In this document: positions 1 through 8,296 of the stretch, one piece after another
How the letters are laid out: every line of letters begins with the position of its first letter
Numbering within the stretch: the stretch's first letter is position 1
From: JBJXGE01 sp046154185
GTDB taxonomy: Bacteria > Planctomycetota > UBA8108 > UBA1146 > JAJFFE01
Reading direction: 5' to 3'
Assembly: GCA_046154185.1 (NCBI GenBank)
Contig: JBJXGE010000058.1
Coordinates: 159,056-223,055 of the forward strand
Length of the DNA: 64,000 bases
Translations under genes and position numbers: made by a program
Notes under the pieces: generated by a model
What the model was told of the DNA's origin: nothing
The model's database searches: none
What the model saw: the letters and a program-made list of their open reading frames with translations, nothing else

Positions 1-1191
1 CGCTTGCGCGCGCGCGCACCGAGCGACCAGTTTCACGCCGCCGCGTCGACGGCGGACGAACTCGCGGCGATCCTCTACACCAGCGGCGCCACCGGTGCAC
101 CCAAGGGCGCGCTTTACACGCACGGGATTTTCGCCCAGCAAATCGCGCTGCTCCGCACGCTCTATCGAATCGAACCCGGCGAAGTCGATGTCGCAACGTT
201 TCCACTCTTCGCGCTCTTCGATGCCGCGCTCGGCGTCACGGCGCTCCTGCCAGCCATGGATTACACGCGCCCCGGGCGTGTCGATGGACGCCACTTGCTC
301 GAGCTCATCGAGCGCCACAACGCGACCAGCGTCTTTGCTTCGCCGGCGGTCTTGCGACAACTCGCCGCTGCCTTGGCCGCGAATGGTGAGCCGTTGCCGC
401 GCCTGCGCCGCATCCTCTCCGCCGGCGCGCCGGCGGAACCGAAAACGCTCGCGATCATCGCCCGCCACTTGGCTGCGGGCGCGCAGATTCACACGCCGTA
501 CGGCGCCACCGAGGCGTTACCCGTGGCGAGCATCGGCAGCGCGGAGATTTTGGCCGACACTCGGCAAGCGACCGGCGCCGGACGCGGCACCTGCGTAGGT
601 CGCCCCGTGCCGGGCATCGAGGTCGCCGTGATTCGACTGAGCGACGAGCCGATCGCAAAATGGTCGGACACCTTGCGCGTGGCCGAAGGTGTCGTCGGCG
701 AGATCGCGGTCAAAGGCCCGATCGTCACGCGCGGCTATTACGGACAGCCGCGCGCCACGGCGCTGGCGAAGATCACCGATCGCGATGGTATTTGGCATCG
801 CATGGGCGACACGGGCTACTTGGATGCGCAAGGCCGTTTGTGGTTTTGCGGGCGCAAAAGCGAACGCGTCCGCACCCCGCGCGGCACGCTCTATACGGAA
901 CAGTGCGAGGGAATTTTCAACACCCACCCTGATGTTGCGCGCAGCGCGCTTGTCGGAATCGGGGGACCCGGCGCGGCGCGGCCGGCATTGGTGTTCGAAC
1001 TCCACGCCCGGTCGCGGCGCCGCGGACTTGCGCAGATCTGTCGCGAGTTGCGCGCGCTTGGCGCCGCGCATGAACCGACCCGCGACATCGAGCAGTTGCT
1101 CGTCCATCGTGGGTTGCCGGTCGATCGTCGCCACAATTCGAAAATCGCGCGCAGTGCGCTGCAAGTCTGGGCGCAAAGGAAGCTCAAGTGA
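1..1191 (+). CDS. oleC: OleC, beta-lactone synthetase of the AMP-ligase superfamily (5' end cut by window)
   Basis: Partial: the reading frame is open to base 1 and about 396 C-terminal residues remain of a family usually near 550. The adenylate-forming core motif YTSGATGAPKG lies at visible residues 25-35. The TPYGATEALP motif near residue 165 is typical of OleC rather than of acyl-CoA ligases. GDTGYLDAQGRLWFCGRK follows, and a C-terminal RRHNSKIARSALQVW segment carries the conserved lysine. In the family, OleC turns the beta-hydroxy acid made by OleA and OleD into a beta-lactone, which OleB decarboxylates to a long-chain olefin. The stop overlaps the oleD start (GTGA at 1188-1191), indicating one operon. 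oleA and oleB are expected upstream, outside the window. Confidence 0.88.
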   Translation, partial: RLRARAPSDQFHAAASTADELAAILYTSGATGAPKGALYTHGIFAQQIALLRTLYRIEPGEVDVATFPLFALFDAALGVTALLPAMDYTRPGRVDGRHLLELIERHNATSVFASPAVLRQLAAALAANGEPLPRLRRILSAGAPAEPKTLAIIARHLAAGAQIHTPYGATEALPVASIGSAEILADTRQATGAGRGTCVGRPVPGIEVAVIRLSDEPIAKWSDTLRVAEGVVGEIAVKGPIVTRGYYGQPRATALAKITDRDGIWHRMGDTGYLDAQGRLWFCGRKSERVRTPRGTLYTEQCEGIFNTHPDVARSALVGIGGPGAARPALVFELHARSRRRGLAQICRELRALGAAHEPTRDIEQLLVHRGLPVDRRHNSKIARSALQVWAQRKLK

Positions 1192-2195
1192 GAGCGCTTG
1201 TGACCGGCGGCAGCGGTTTCCTCGGCAGCGCGCTCGTGCGACGACTCTTGGCTGACGGTCACGAAGTGCGGAGTTTCGCGCGCCATCCGGCGTCGGAACT
1301 CGCCGCGCTCGGCGCCGATATTCGCAGCGGCGATATTCGTGACGCCGCTCAAGTCGCCGAGGCAGTGCGCGGCTGCGATGTTGTTTTTCACGCCGCGGCA
1401 AAGACCGGCATCTGGGGCCGCCGCAGTGATTTCTTGCGCACCAACGCAACCGGCACCGTCAACGTCATCGCGGCGTGTTTTCGGCACCGAGTGCAAAAAC
1501 TCATCTACACGAGTTCGCCAAGTGTGGTCGCCCACGGTGGCGATCTGGAAGGCGTGGATGAATCGACGCCGTATCCCGACGACTACACCTCGGACTATCC
1601 CGAAACTAAGGCGCGCGCCGAGCGCATGGTGATCGCTTCCAACGAGAATGTGTTGCCGACGGTGGCGCTGCGACCGCACCTCATCTGGGGCCCGGGTGAC
1701 AACCATCTCGTGCCGCGATTGTTGGCGCGCGCCCGTGCCGGTCGCTTGCGTTTGGTGGGCGACGGGCGGAATCGCGTCGACTCGGTCTACATCGACAACG
1801 CGGTCGACGCGCACCTACTCGCCGCCGAACACTTGGCCGCGGGCTCGCGGGTGGCCGGCAAGGTCTACTTCATTTCGAACGCCGAGCCGCTCGCCATCGC
1901 GGATCTCATCAATCGCATTTTGGCGAGTGGCGGCCTACCGCCAGTCTCGCGCAGTATCACTTTCGAACGCGCATTTCGACTCGGAAAGTTCTGCGAGCGG
2001 CTCTACGGATTCTTGCGGATCCGACGCGAACCGTTGATGACGCGCTTTCTCGCGCAGCAACTCGCTTCGGCGCATTGGTTCGACATCGGCGCCGCGGAGC
2101 GAGATTTCGGTTATCGCCCACGGGTCTCGATCGCGGAAGGCATGCAGCGACTCGCCGCCTCGCTCCGCCCTGTGCCGAGTGGAGGGTCCGCCTAG
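1188..2195 (+). CDS. oleD: OleD, NADPH-dependent 2-alkyl-3-ketoacid reductase (SDR family)
   Basis: 335 aa extended short-chain dehydrogenase. The Rossmann dinucleotide motif GGSGFLG is at residues 7-13 and the catalytic YPETK (YxxxK) at 137-141, with TSSPSVV just before it as the catalytic Ser region. LRPHLIWGPGDNHLVPR is characteristic of OleD and of 3-beta-hydroxysteroid dehydrogenase relatives. OleD reduces the beta-keto acid produced by OleA, supplying the substrate of OleC. The GTG start overlaps the oleC stop by 4 nt, so translation is probably coupled. Linkage to oleC settles OleD over a sterol or sugar epimerase assignment. Confidence 0.88.
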   Translation: MRALVTGGSGFLGSALVRRLLADGHEVRSFARHPASELAALGADIRSGDIRDAAQVAEAVRGCDVVFHAAAKTGIWGRRSDFLRTNATGTVNVIAACFRHRVQKLIYTSSPSVVAHGGDLEGVDESTPYPDDYTSDYPETKARAERMVIASNENVLPTVALRPHLIWGPGDNHLVPRLLARARAGRLRLVGDGRNRVDSVYIDNAVDAHLLAAEHLAAGSRVAGKVYFISNAEPLAIADLINRILASGGLPPVSRSITFERAFRLGKFCERLYGFLRIRREPLMTRFLAQQLASAHWFDIGAAERDFGYRPRVSIAEGMQRLAASLRPVPSGGSA

Positions 2196-2947
2196 TGGTC
2201 GCCACGACCTGGCAACCCGTCCCGTCTTCGCTGCCCGCGCTCGGCGACGATGTGCATATCTGGCGGTCGGCGCTCACGCAATCGCGGCCCGCGTGCGACA
2301 CGTTACGCGCAACCTTGGCGCCGAGCGAACTCGCGCGGGCGGATCGCTTCGTGACGGCGGAGCTCACCGATCGCTTTGTCATCGGCCGGGGTTTCCTGCG
2401 CGCGGTGCTCGCCCGTTACTTGTCGATCGCGCCGCGCGACATCGAGTTCTATTACGGTGAACACGGCAAGCCGGCGCTCGCGGCGAGCGAAGCCGCGGCG
2501 CCGTTGCGATTCAACTTGTCGCATTCGCACGAGGTCGCACTCCTCGCAGTGAGCCGAGCACGGCCGCTTGGCATCGATGTCGAGTACGCACGGAAGACGC
2601 GCGATCTCGACGACATCGCGTTGAGGTATTTTGCGCACGCCGAAGTCGCCGCGTATCGCGCGTTGCCCGCGCACCAGCGGCTAGTGGCGTTTTACCAGTG
2701 CTGGAGCCGTAAAGAGGCGTACCTGAAAGCCAAGGGGGGTGGATTGGCGTTTCCGCTCGGCGACTTCACGGTCGCGTTCGGACCCGGCGAAGCGCCGGCA
2801 CTCCTCACGAGTGCGCTCGATGCCGACGGCGGTCGGAGCTGGTCGCTCCTCGCCATCGACGCGGGTCCCGGTTACGCCGCCGCCATCGTGACGTCAGCGC
2901 CGGCGCCGCGGTTTCACTATTTCAATTGGGTGGTCGGCCCGCGGTAG
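2195..2947 (+). CDS. 4'-phosphopantetheinyl transferase, Sfp type
   Basis: 250 aa, the size of Sfp/Gsp-type enzymes, which move phosphopantetheine from CoA to a serine of a carrier protein. The Mg-binding motif PLGIDVEY is at 125-131 and the second hallmark WSRKEAYLKAKG at 170-181. The N-terminal FVIGRGFLRAVLARYL segment also matches the family. I chose the GTG at 2195 because its G is the last base of the oleD TAG stop (TAGTG). A GGAGGG Shine-Dalgarno sits about 8 nt upstream, whereas earlier starts lie deep inside oleD. Co-transcription with ole genes is notable because the Ole pathway itself uses acyl-CoAs; the carrier-protein target is not visible here. Confidence 0.85.
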   Translation: MVATTWQPVPSSLPALGDDVHIWRSALTQSRPACDTLRATLAPSELARADRFVTAELTDRFVIGRGFLRAVLARYLSIAPRDIEFYYGEHGKPALAASEAAAPLRFNLSHSHEVALLAVSRARPLGIDVEYARKTRDLDDIALRYFAHAEVAAYRALPAHQRLVAFYQCWSRKEAYLKAKGGGLAFPLGDFTVAFGPGEAPALLTSALDADGGRSWSLLAIDAGPGYAAAIVTSAPAPRFHYFNWVVGPR

Positions 2948-2955
2948 GATCCGCG

Positions 2956-3945
2956 TCACCACAAGAGCGCCCGCAACTCGCCGGCCGTCAAGCCGCCGAA
3001 ATAATCCTTGACCGCAACCGCTGCGAGCGCCGCGTCGATCGCGGCCGCTTCATAGCGCACGCCCCCGAGCCGCGCTTCGAGTTCGGCGACGTCGCGCTCG
3101 CCGAGAAAGTCACCAAAGAACCGCACGCTCTGGATGAGGCCCTCGCGGACGTCGAGCCGGGCGTCGATCTCGCCGATCGCGTAACGTTGCGACCGTTGCA
3201 CGTTGCACGCGGGTGAGGCGCCGTAGTTCCAACTCCACTGGCGATACTTACTCGCCGCCAGCTCTTCGACGGCCGACCAATCCGCTGCGCTGAGCTCATG
3301 CGCTGTCACGCCCCCCACCGCGGCAAAGAGCCCCGCGAGGAGTCGCTCGCGAAACTCCTCGAGTTCCATCGGCCGCGACAAGAACTCGCTGATATTCGCG
3401 ACGCGGCTGCGCACACTTTTCAGACCCTTCGATTCAATCTTGCCCGCGCGCACGCGCAACGCCTCGGACACATTGTCGAGCTGGCTCGCAAAGAGCAGCG
3501 TGCCATGGCTGAACATTTTGTGGGCCGTGAAAAACTGCGCGTTGCCCGAGATCTTGCGACCATCCGCAAGGATGTCGTTGCGGCCCGTCAACTCGGCCGG
3601 GACGCCGAGTTCACGCAAGACGCGCACCACCGGCGCTGTGAACTCCGCGAACTTCAACACGCTGCCGCTGCGATAAGGCTCAATGAAACTGAAATTCAAA
3701 TTGCCGTGATCGTGATAGACGGCGCCGCCACCGGAGATGCGGCGCACAACATGAACGCCGTGTGCCGCCACGTAGTCGGCGTTGATCTCCTCGATCGTGT
3801 TCTGGTTCTTGCCGATGATGATCGACGGCTCGTTGACGTAAAACAGCACGTACTTGCCGGCGGCCGGCAGGTTCCGCACGCAAAACTCTTCGAGCGCCAA
3901 ATTCAAATACGGATCGTGGCCACCGCGATTGTCGAGAAACTGCAT
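2956..3945 (-). CDS. lplA: Lipoate-protein ligase A
   Basis: 329 aa. LplA activates lipoate with ATP and attaches it to lysines of lipoyl domains in 2-oxoacid dehydrogenases and the glycine-cleavage H protein. The lipoate-binding motif RRISGGGAVYHDHGNLNFSF is at 68-87. The catalytic lysine is in ADGRKISGNAQ (K131, matching K133 of E. coli LplA). A C-terminal accessory domain of about 80 residues is present, so this is the bipartite full-length form. It ends 8 nt beyond the convergent phosphopantetheinyl transferase gene and begins 6 nt after the Nudix gene stop, suggesting an operon with the upstream minus-strand genes. Confidence 0.9.
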   Translation of the reverse strand: MQFLDNRGGHDPYLNLALEEFCVRNLPAAGKYVLFYVNEPSIIIGKNQNTIEEINADYVAAHGVHVVRRISGGGAVYHDHGNLNFSFIEPYRSGSVLKFAEFTAPVVRVLRELGVPAELTGRNDILADGRKISGNAQFFTAHKMFSHGTLLFASQLDNVSEALRVRAGKIESKGLKSVRSRVANISEFLSRPMELEEFRERLLAGLFAAVGGVTAHELSAADWSAVEELAASKYRQWSWNYGASPACNVQRSQRYAIGEIDARLDVREGLIQSVRFFGDFLGERDVAELEARLGGVRYEAAAIDAALAAVAVKDYFGGLTAGELRALLW

Positions 3946-3951
3946 TGCATT

Positions 3952-4515
3952 TCACTCTTCCGCGCGTGACGTTGCCGAATGGAGCGCATCGTAAAGCGCT
4001 AGCGCTGAGATCGTCATCCCATCCCACACTGCGCCGCTCGCGATCTCGCGGCGTAGCTCGGCAATTGCGAGCGGAACGACTTCGATCTCTTCGGTCTCTT
4101 CTGGCGCCGCTTCGACGCGTTCAAGACCCGTCGCAAGAAATACCTGGCAATATTCGTTGGAGACGCCGTTGTAGGGCGCGAACTGACCGATGCGCTGCCA
4201 GTCACGCGCGACATAGCCGCCCTCTTCGCGCAACTCGGCGCGCGCGTTCGCGAGCGCTTCGATGCCTTCTTTGAGACCACCGGCGGGAAACTCGAGACTC
4301 GTGCGTTGGAATAGGTAGCGAAACTGGCGCACGAGCACGAAGCGACCATCGTCGAGACGCGGCACCACCATTGTCGACCCGGGAATATCGACGTACGTAT
4401 AGACGCCCGTGGCGCCGGTCGGCAACACGTAACTATCACGCGACATCTTGTACCAGGGGTTTTGCAACACCGGCTCTTTGGAGATCTGTTGCCACTTGCG
4501 GTGCGGGAGCGTCAA
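3952..4515 (-). CDS. Nudix hydrolase, ADP-ribose pyrophosphatase-like
   Basis: 187 aa. The N-terminal part resembles ADP-ribose pyrophosphatases (NPWYKMSRDSYVLPTG, then VRQFRYLFQRTSLEFPAGG). The Nudix box follows as GGLKEGIEALANAR then AELREEGGY. Compared with Gx5Ex7REUxEExGU, the first Glu is Ile and the Arg of REU is Ala, while the metal-binding Glu residues of ELREE remain. Likely substrate is a nucleoside diphosphate sugar such as ADP-ribose, by similarity of the flanking sequence rather than by any specificity residue. It lies 33 nt downstream of the M32 carboxypeptidase gene and 6 nt upstream of lplA. Confidence 0.8.
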   Translation of the reverse strand: MTLPHRKWQQISKEPVLQNPWYKMSRDSYVLPTGATGVYTYVDIPGSTMVVPRLDDGRFVLVRQFRYLFQRTSLEFPAGGLKEGIEALANARAELREEGGYVARDWQRIGQFAPYNGVSNEYCQVFLATGLERVEAAPEETEEIEVVPLAIAELRREIASGAVWDGMTISALALYDALHSATSRAEE

Positions 4516-4548
4516 GCGAGTCCTTTCGCGACGTCGACGGACGATGCG

Positions 4549-6060
4549 TCAGCGATAGATATCGCCGAGCTTCTGCTCCAAGTAACGCAAGAGACCCGCT
4601 GGATCGAGTTCACGGCCAGTGACTTCACGACAAAGCTGCGCCGCCGGCGTGATCGCACCGCGCACATGGATCCGCTCCCGCAACCACTCGCGTAGCGGAG
4701 CCAGTTGCCCGCGCTCGATTTTCGCAGCGAGCCCGGGCAGTTCGCGTTCCGCCGTCTCGTAAAATTGCGCGGCGTAGAGATTGCCGAGAAAGTAGGTCGG
4801 AAAGTAGCCAAAAGCGCCGGTTGACCAGTGCACATCCTGCAGTACGCCCAGCGTGTCATTCGGCGGCGTGATGCCGAGATCCGCTTGCATGCGCGCGTTC
4901 CACTCGCGCGGCAGTTCGGCGACCGGCAGCGTGCCATCGAAGAGCCGCTGCTCGAGCTCGAAGCGCAACATGATGTGGAGATTGTAGGTGACTTCGTCGG
5001 CCTCCACGCGGATGAGCGATGGCCGCACGACGTTGATGCCGCGCAGAAACGTGTCGACGTCGACATCGTCCAACGTGCCGGGGAATGCCTCTTTGAGTTT
5101 CGGCAGGTAATGGCGCCAAAACGGGCGGCTGCGCGCGACGATGTTCTCCCACGTCCGCGACTGCGACTCGTGGATTCCCATCGAAGCCGCTTCGGCGAGC
5201 GGTGTGCCTTCCTCCGCGGGCGCGAAGCCTTGCTCGTAGAGCGCGTGCCCGCCTTCATGGATGATCCCGAACAACGCCGGTTTGAGGTCGTTGTCGCGGT
5301 AGCGCGTCGTCACGCGTACATCGCTCGGCGCGCCGATACTCGTGCAAAAAGGGTGCGCGCTTTGCCCAATCACGCCGCGTTCGAAATCCATCCCGATGCC
5401 GCGCAGCAGCAATTCGCCGAATGCGCGCTGCGTGGCCGGCGGAAAACTGCGACTCAAGAAGTCGACGCGCGCCAGCGCGCAGATCGGACCGTAACGCTGA
5501 ACGAGCGCGACGAGTCCCGGCCGCACCGCGGCGCAGAGCCGTTGAATATCGGCGGCCTTGGTGCCGGGCTCGAACTCGTCAATCAACGCGTCGTACAGTG
5601 ATTGTCCGGGTGCGCGCAGATGCTCCGCCATACGGCGGCGCACCGCGATGTTCTTCTCGAGGTAAGGTCGAAACATCGCAAAGTCGTTGGCGGCGCGCGC
5701 GCGTTGCCAAACGCTTTGCGCTTCCGAGGTCACGCGCGCGAGCTCTTCCGCCAACTCCGCCGGAACGCGCGTCCGTCGATCAAAGCGCCGGCGCACTTCG
5801 CGCACGAATGCCGGCGCGCGCCGATCGGACTCGGCGGCGGCGACTTGCTCCGCGGCCGCGACCAACCGTCCGAATTCTTCAGAGCTGTAACGCCGATGAA
5901 TCAGCTCGGCCAATTCGCCGCGCGCGGCGGCCCGGCTGCGAGCGGCGCCGACCGGCATGAGCGTTTCTTGATCCCAGTCGAGCAAATTGAGCGCGGCTTC
6001 GAGCCGGGCATTGCGTTTGAGTTGCTGCGTCAGCGCGACGAGCGCGGGAAGTTGGAACAT
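4549..6060 (-). CDS. Metallocarboxypeptidase Taq family (peptidase M32)
   Basis: 503 aa, normal for M32 carboxypeptidases, which remove C-terminal residues using a divalent metal. The zinc motif HEGGHALYEQG is near residues 267-277, followed by GIHESQSRTWEN carrying the third ligand Glu. IGAPSDVRVTTRY and YNLHIMLRFELE are also M32 signatures. The start at 6060 gives MFQLPALVALTQQLKR with an AGAGGA Shine-Dalgarno 7 nt upstream. The open frame continues further 5', but those residues are low-complexity and Arg/Ser-rich. No signal peptide, so cytoplasmic. Confidence 0.9.
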   Translation of the reverse strand: MFQLPALVALTQQLKRNARLEAALNLLDWDQETLMPVGAARSRAAARGELAELIHRRYSSEEFGRLVAAAEQVAAAESDRRAPAFVREVRRRFDRRTRVPAELAEELARVTSEAQSVWQRARAANDFAMFRPYLEKNIAVRRRMAEHLRAPGQSLYDALIDEFEPGTKAADIQRLCAAVRPGLVALVQRYGPICALARVDFLSRSFPPATQRAFGELLLRGIGMDFERGVIGQSAHPFCTSIGAPSDVRVTTRYRDNDLKPALFGIIHEGGHALYEQGFAPAEEGTPLAEAASMGIHESQSRTWENIVARSRPFWRHYLPKLKEAFPGTLDDVDVDTFLRGINVVRPSLIRVEADEVTYNLHIMLRFELEQRLFDGTLPVAELPREWNARMQADLGITPPNDTLGVLQDVHWSTGAFGYFPTYFLGNLYAAQFYETAERELPGLAAKIERGQLAPLREWLRERIHVRGAITPAAQLCREVTGRELDPAGLLRYLEQKLGDIYR

Positions 6061-6157
6061 CGGCGATCCTCTTCTCGAATTCAAAGCGTTGGATGAACGC
6101 CGCGAGGCTACAAGAAGTCGACGCTGGACTCCAGAAGCTGAGGGCGAAACAAGAGGT

Positions 6158-6604
6158 TCACTCGCGTTCCGCTCGACTGCCGCCGAGGCGCGCCGCGAGT
6201 GAGCGAGCGCGCGGATCGGGGTCGGTCGCCGCGACGCGCCGAAGCGTTGCCTCCGCCTCCGCGCCGCCGAGTCGCGCGAGCGCTTCCAAAATCCCACACC
6301 GCACCGCGGGGTCGGGATCGACCGAGAGCGCGGCGAGGCGCGGCACGGCCGCGGTCGTTCGCCGCTCCGCGAGTGCGAGCGCCGCCGCTTGGGCGCGGGC
6401 CGCTGCAGCGAGGTCGTCCGGCATCGCGATACGCGCGTCGAGAATTCGCAAGAGCGGTTCGTCGAGACGCGGGTCCGTACTGCGCCCGGCGCGCCGGATG
6501 AGATCGGGACTCACGGCTGTGTCGCCAAGCAGTAGCGGTCGAAAGGGCGAGCAGCCGCCGCCGAACGTCAGCAGAAACAAAACGGCCGCCGCGCGCGCGC
6601 TCAT
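6158..6604 (-). CDS. Small HEAT-repeat lipoprotein
   Basis: 148 aa. An N-terminal hydrophobic stretch ends in a lipobox-like LTFGGGC (C18), so the mature protein is probably membrane-anchored. The rest reads as two or three HEAT/PBS-lyase-like helical repeats (AVPRLAALSVDPDPAVRCGILEALARLG, split by family spacing), ending with a charged tail. Such repeats usually serve as protein-binding scaffolds; no catalytic residue is visible. The ATG at 6604 overlaps the tdk stop (ATGA), so translation is probably coupled to tdk although the functions seem unrelated. Exact role unknown. Confidence 0.6.
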   Translation of the reverse strand: MSARAAAVLFLLTFGGGCSPFRPLLLGDTAVSPDLIRRAGRSTDPRLDEPLLRILDARIAMPDDLAAAARAQAAALALAERRTTAAVPRLAALSVDPDPAVRCGILEALARLGGAEAEATLRRVAATDPDPRARSLAARLGGSRAERE

Positions 6605-7224
6605 TCGGTCGCCCCAGAGTTCGGTAGCGCGAGTTCGTGCAGAGTCGCGAGTTCGAGCTGCTCCATGTAGTGACAGTAACACGCGGGCAAATACGTCTCT
6701 TCGGCGCCGAGTTGTTTAGATGGGCCGGCCAACGTTGCGACACCGCCCTGGTGCTTGAGATTGAAGACGCCCTTGCGATTGCAAAAGGCACAGGTGGTTT
6801 TGATCTCCTCGATGGAGTCGGCGAGCTCGAAGAGGCGCAAACTGCCGGCGAACGCGCGCGTGCGGAAGTCGGCGCGCAGACCGTAACAGATGACGGGCGT
6901 GTTGCAGCGCCGAGTGAGCTCACGCAACTGATCCACGACGGCGACAGACAAGAACTGCGCTTCGTCGACCAAAATGCAGTCGTAGCCGAGGAGCTGCGTG
7001 TAGTCGAGCCGCGTGCGATCGTCGAGCACATGCCCGGCCGTCCGGCTGAGGCCGGCGCGCGACACCACTTCCCCGGCGCCGAACCGCGTGTCGAAGCCGG
7101 GCTTCATCACGAGCACCCGTTTCCCCTGACGCTCGTAGTTGTGCGCGACTGCCAGCAGGTTGAGCGACTTCGCGCTCCCGACGGTGCCGTATCGAAAATA
7201 GAGTTTCGCCACCCAACCCCCCAT
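6601..7224 (-). CDS. tdk: Thymidine kinase, type II
   Basis: 207 aa from the ATG at 7224 (MGGWVAKLYFRYG); an upstream ATG at 7245 would add seven residues. Type II thymidine kinase phosphorylates thymidine with ATP in the salvage pathway. The P-loop reads YGTVGSAKSLNLL, with Ala where most homologues have SGKS, while the essential Lys and Ser remain. CILVDEAQFL is the Walker B/lasso start. The structural zinc site is CAFCNRKG plus a second CYCH cluster near the C-terminus. It overlaps the HEAT lipoprotein gene by 4 nt. Confidence 0.87.
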   Translation of the reverse strand: MGGWVAKLYFRYGTVGSAKSLNLLAVAHNYERQGKRVLVMKPGFDTRFGAGEVVSRAGLSRTAGHVLDDRTRLDYTQLLGYDCILVDEAQFLSVAVVDQLRELTRRCNTPVICYGLRADFRTRAFAGSLRLFELADSIEEIKTTCAFCNRKGVFNLKHQGGVATLAGPSKQLGAEETYLPACYCHYMEQLELATLHELALPNSGATE

Positions 7225-7532
7225 CCGGCCGTTCCCGCTCACCAAACCATTGCACGCCTCGTGCTCGTTCGTGTCTATCTACCCGATGACAGCGCGAGCG
7301 GAAACCCGCGCTAGCGTCAGGTTGCGACGCGAATTCGACCTGGACATTCGTTCGACGGCGAGAGATTCTTCCCGGCACGCAATTTGGCGGCGGGTACAAT
7401 CCCGGCCGTTCCAATCGATTTCAGGCCCAAGATCCACGTGATAAATCACGTGCAAGCGGTGCGATGCCAGCGGCAACTCCAAGATGGGGTGCCAGGTTGA
7501 ATCGACACCCGAGCGAATCAGGAGCGTGGGGA
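7225..7532. other. Divergent intergenic region (tdk / lipoprotein gene)
   Basis: 308 bp between divergent genes, so it should hold promoters for both strands. A TACAAT hexamer at 7395-7400 resembles a -10 box on the plus strand, but I see no well-spaced -35. A perfect 8-bp inverted repeat at 7435-7452 is listed separately. No credible coding frame. Confidence 0.5.
7435..7452. promoter_or_regulatory. Perfect inverted repeat, candidate operator
   Basis: CACGTGAT, two bases, then ATCACGTG. The arms are exact 8-bp complements, about 80 bp upstream of the ATG at 7533 and about 40 bp downstream of a possible -10 hexamer. The size suits a dimeric DNA-binding regulator. No regulator gene is adjacent and the site is not repeated in the nearby intergenic regions I checked, so the operator role is a guess. 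Confidence 0.35.
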
Positions 7533-8246
7533 ATGAACGGTTCGAGGGGAATGTCACACGGCAATACTGGCGGTCGAGTGAGCGGCAGATGTCGCCTCGC
7601 CGTGCCAGCATTCGTGGTGTTCGGAGCGCTCGTCGCTAGCGGCTGTGCGTCTTTTGCGCCGCGACCACTGCCGCGCGAGACGGCGGACGGCATGCCGTAC
7701 CAAACGACCGATCCCGGCGGCATCATTTTCGGCGTCCGACTACCGGAGAGCGCCGAAGATGTTCAGCGCCAATTCGGGCGCGACTTGTTGGGCATCAACA
7801 TCCTGCCCGTCCAGGTCGGACTCTTGCTGCGGAAGAACTGTACGAAAGACTTCGTCGTTGACCCGCGCAGTTGCATGCTCGAGTACGAGGACGGAACGAG
7901 TCTCACGCACATCGATTACAAGCTGGTCAAGGAACGCGCCTATTTTTCGCAATGGCGCTCGCTGCCGGCGTGGCTCTTCTTGTTGCCGGGGTTTTTCAGC
8001 TCAAGCAGCATCAGCGCCGCGAACGAAAAGATGTTGCAGACTTACCGCGAGATGGAGTTGGTGGAGCGCATCACGCTGCGCAACAACACTTCCAAGGCGA
8101 CGGAAGAAGGTCACAACGGCGTGCTGTTCTTCACGTCGGACAAGCCGATCGATTTGCCGAGGCTGCGCCAAGGGGGTTGGATTCAACTCACCGCGACGAT
8201 TGAAGAGGGCGGCAGCATACCGCAAGAATTGAAGATCATTTTCTGA
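7533..8246 (+). CDS. Predicted lipoprotein of unknown function
   Basis: 237 aa from the ATG at 7533, chosen because AGGAG lies about 9 nt upstream. A hydrophobic segment (AVPAFVVFGALVASGC) ends in a lipobox-like site at C38. The mature part contains FAPRPLPRE, a second hydrophobic stretch around WLFLLPGFF near residue 145, and a C-terminal beta-rich segment (GWIQLTATIEEGG). I do not recognise a family. It begins a plus-strand run, with 50 nt to the next lipoprotein gene and the selenoprotein gene beyond, suggesting a shared envelope role. Confidence 0.6.
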   Translation: MNGSRGMSHGNTGGRVSGRCRLAVPAFVVFGALVASGCASFAPRPLPRETADGMPYQTTDPGGIIFGVRLPESAEDVQRQFGRDLLGINILPVQVGLLLRKNCTKDFVVDPRSCMLEYEDGTSLTHIDYKLVKERAYFSQWRSLPAWLFLLPGFFSSSSISAANEKMLQTYREMELVERITLRNNTSKATEEGHNGVLFFTSDKPIDLPRLRQGGWIQLTATIEEGGSIPQELKIIF

Positions 8247-8296
8247 GTTCGGCCGTCAGCGGCCGTCCCGAGCGAAGAGCTCTTGAAAGAGGAGTC

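Noticed and set aside
517..1814. Open frames of about 310 aa antisense to oleC/oleD
   Set aside because: Overlap completely with confidently assigned genes and lack recognisable features.
7395..7400. Full sigma70 promoter at TACAAT
   Set aside because: No -35 hexamer with acceptable spacing; kept only as a note.
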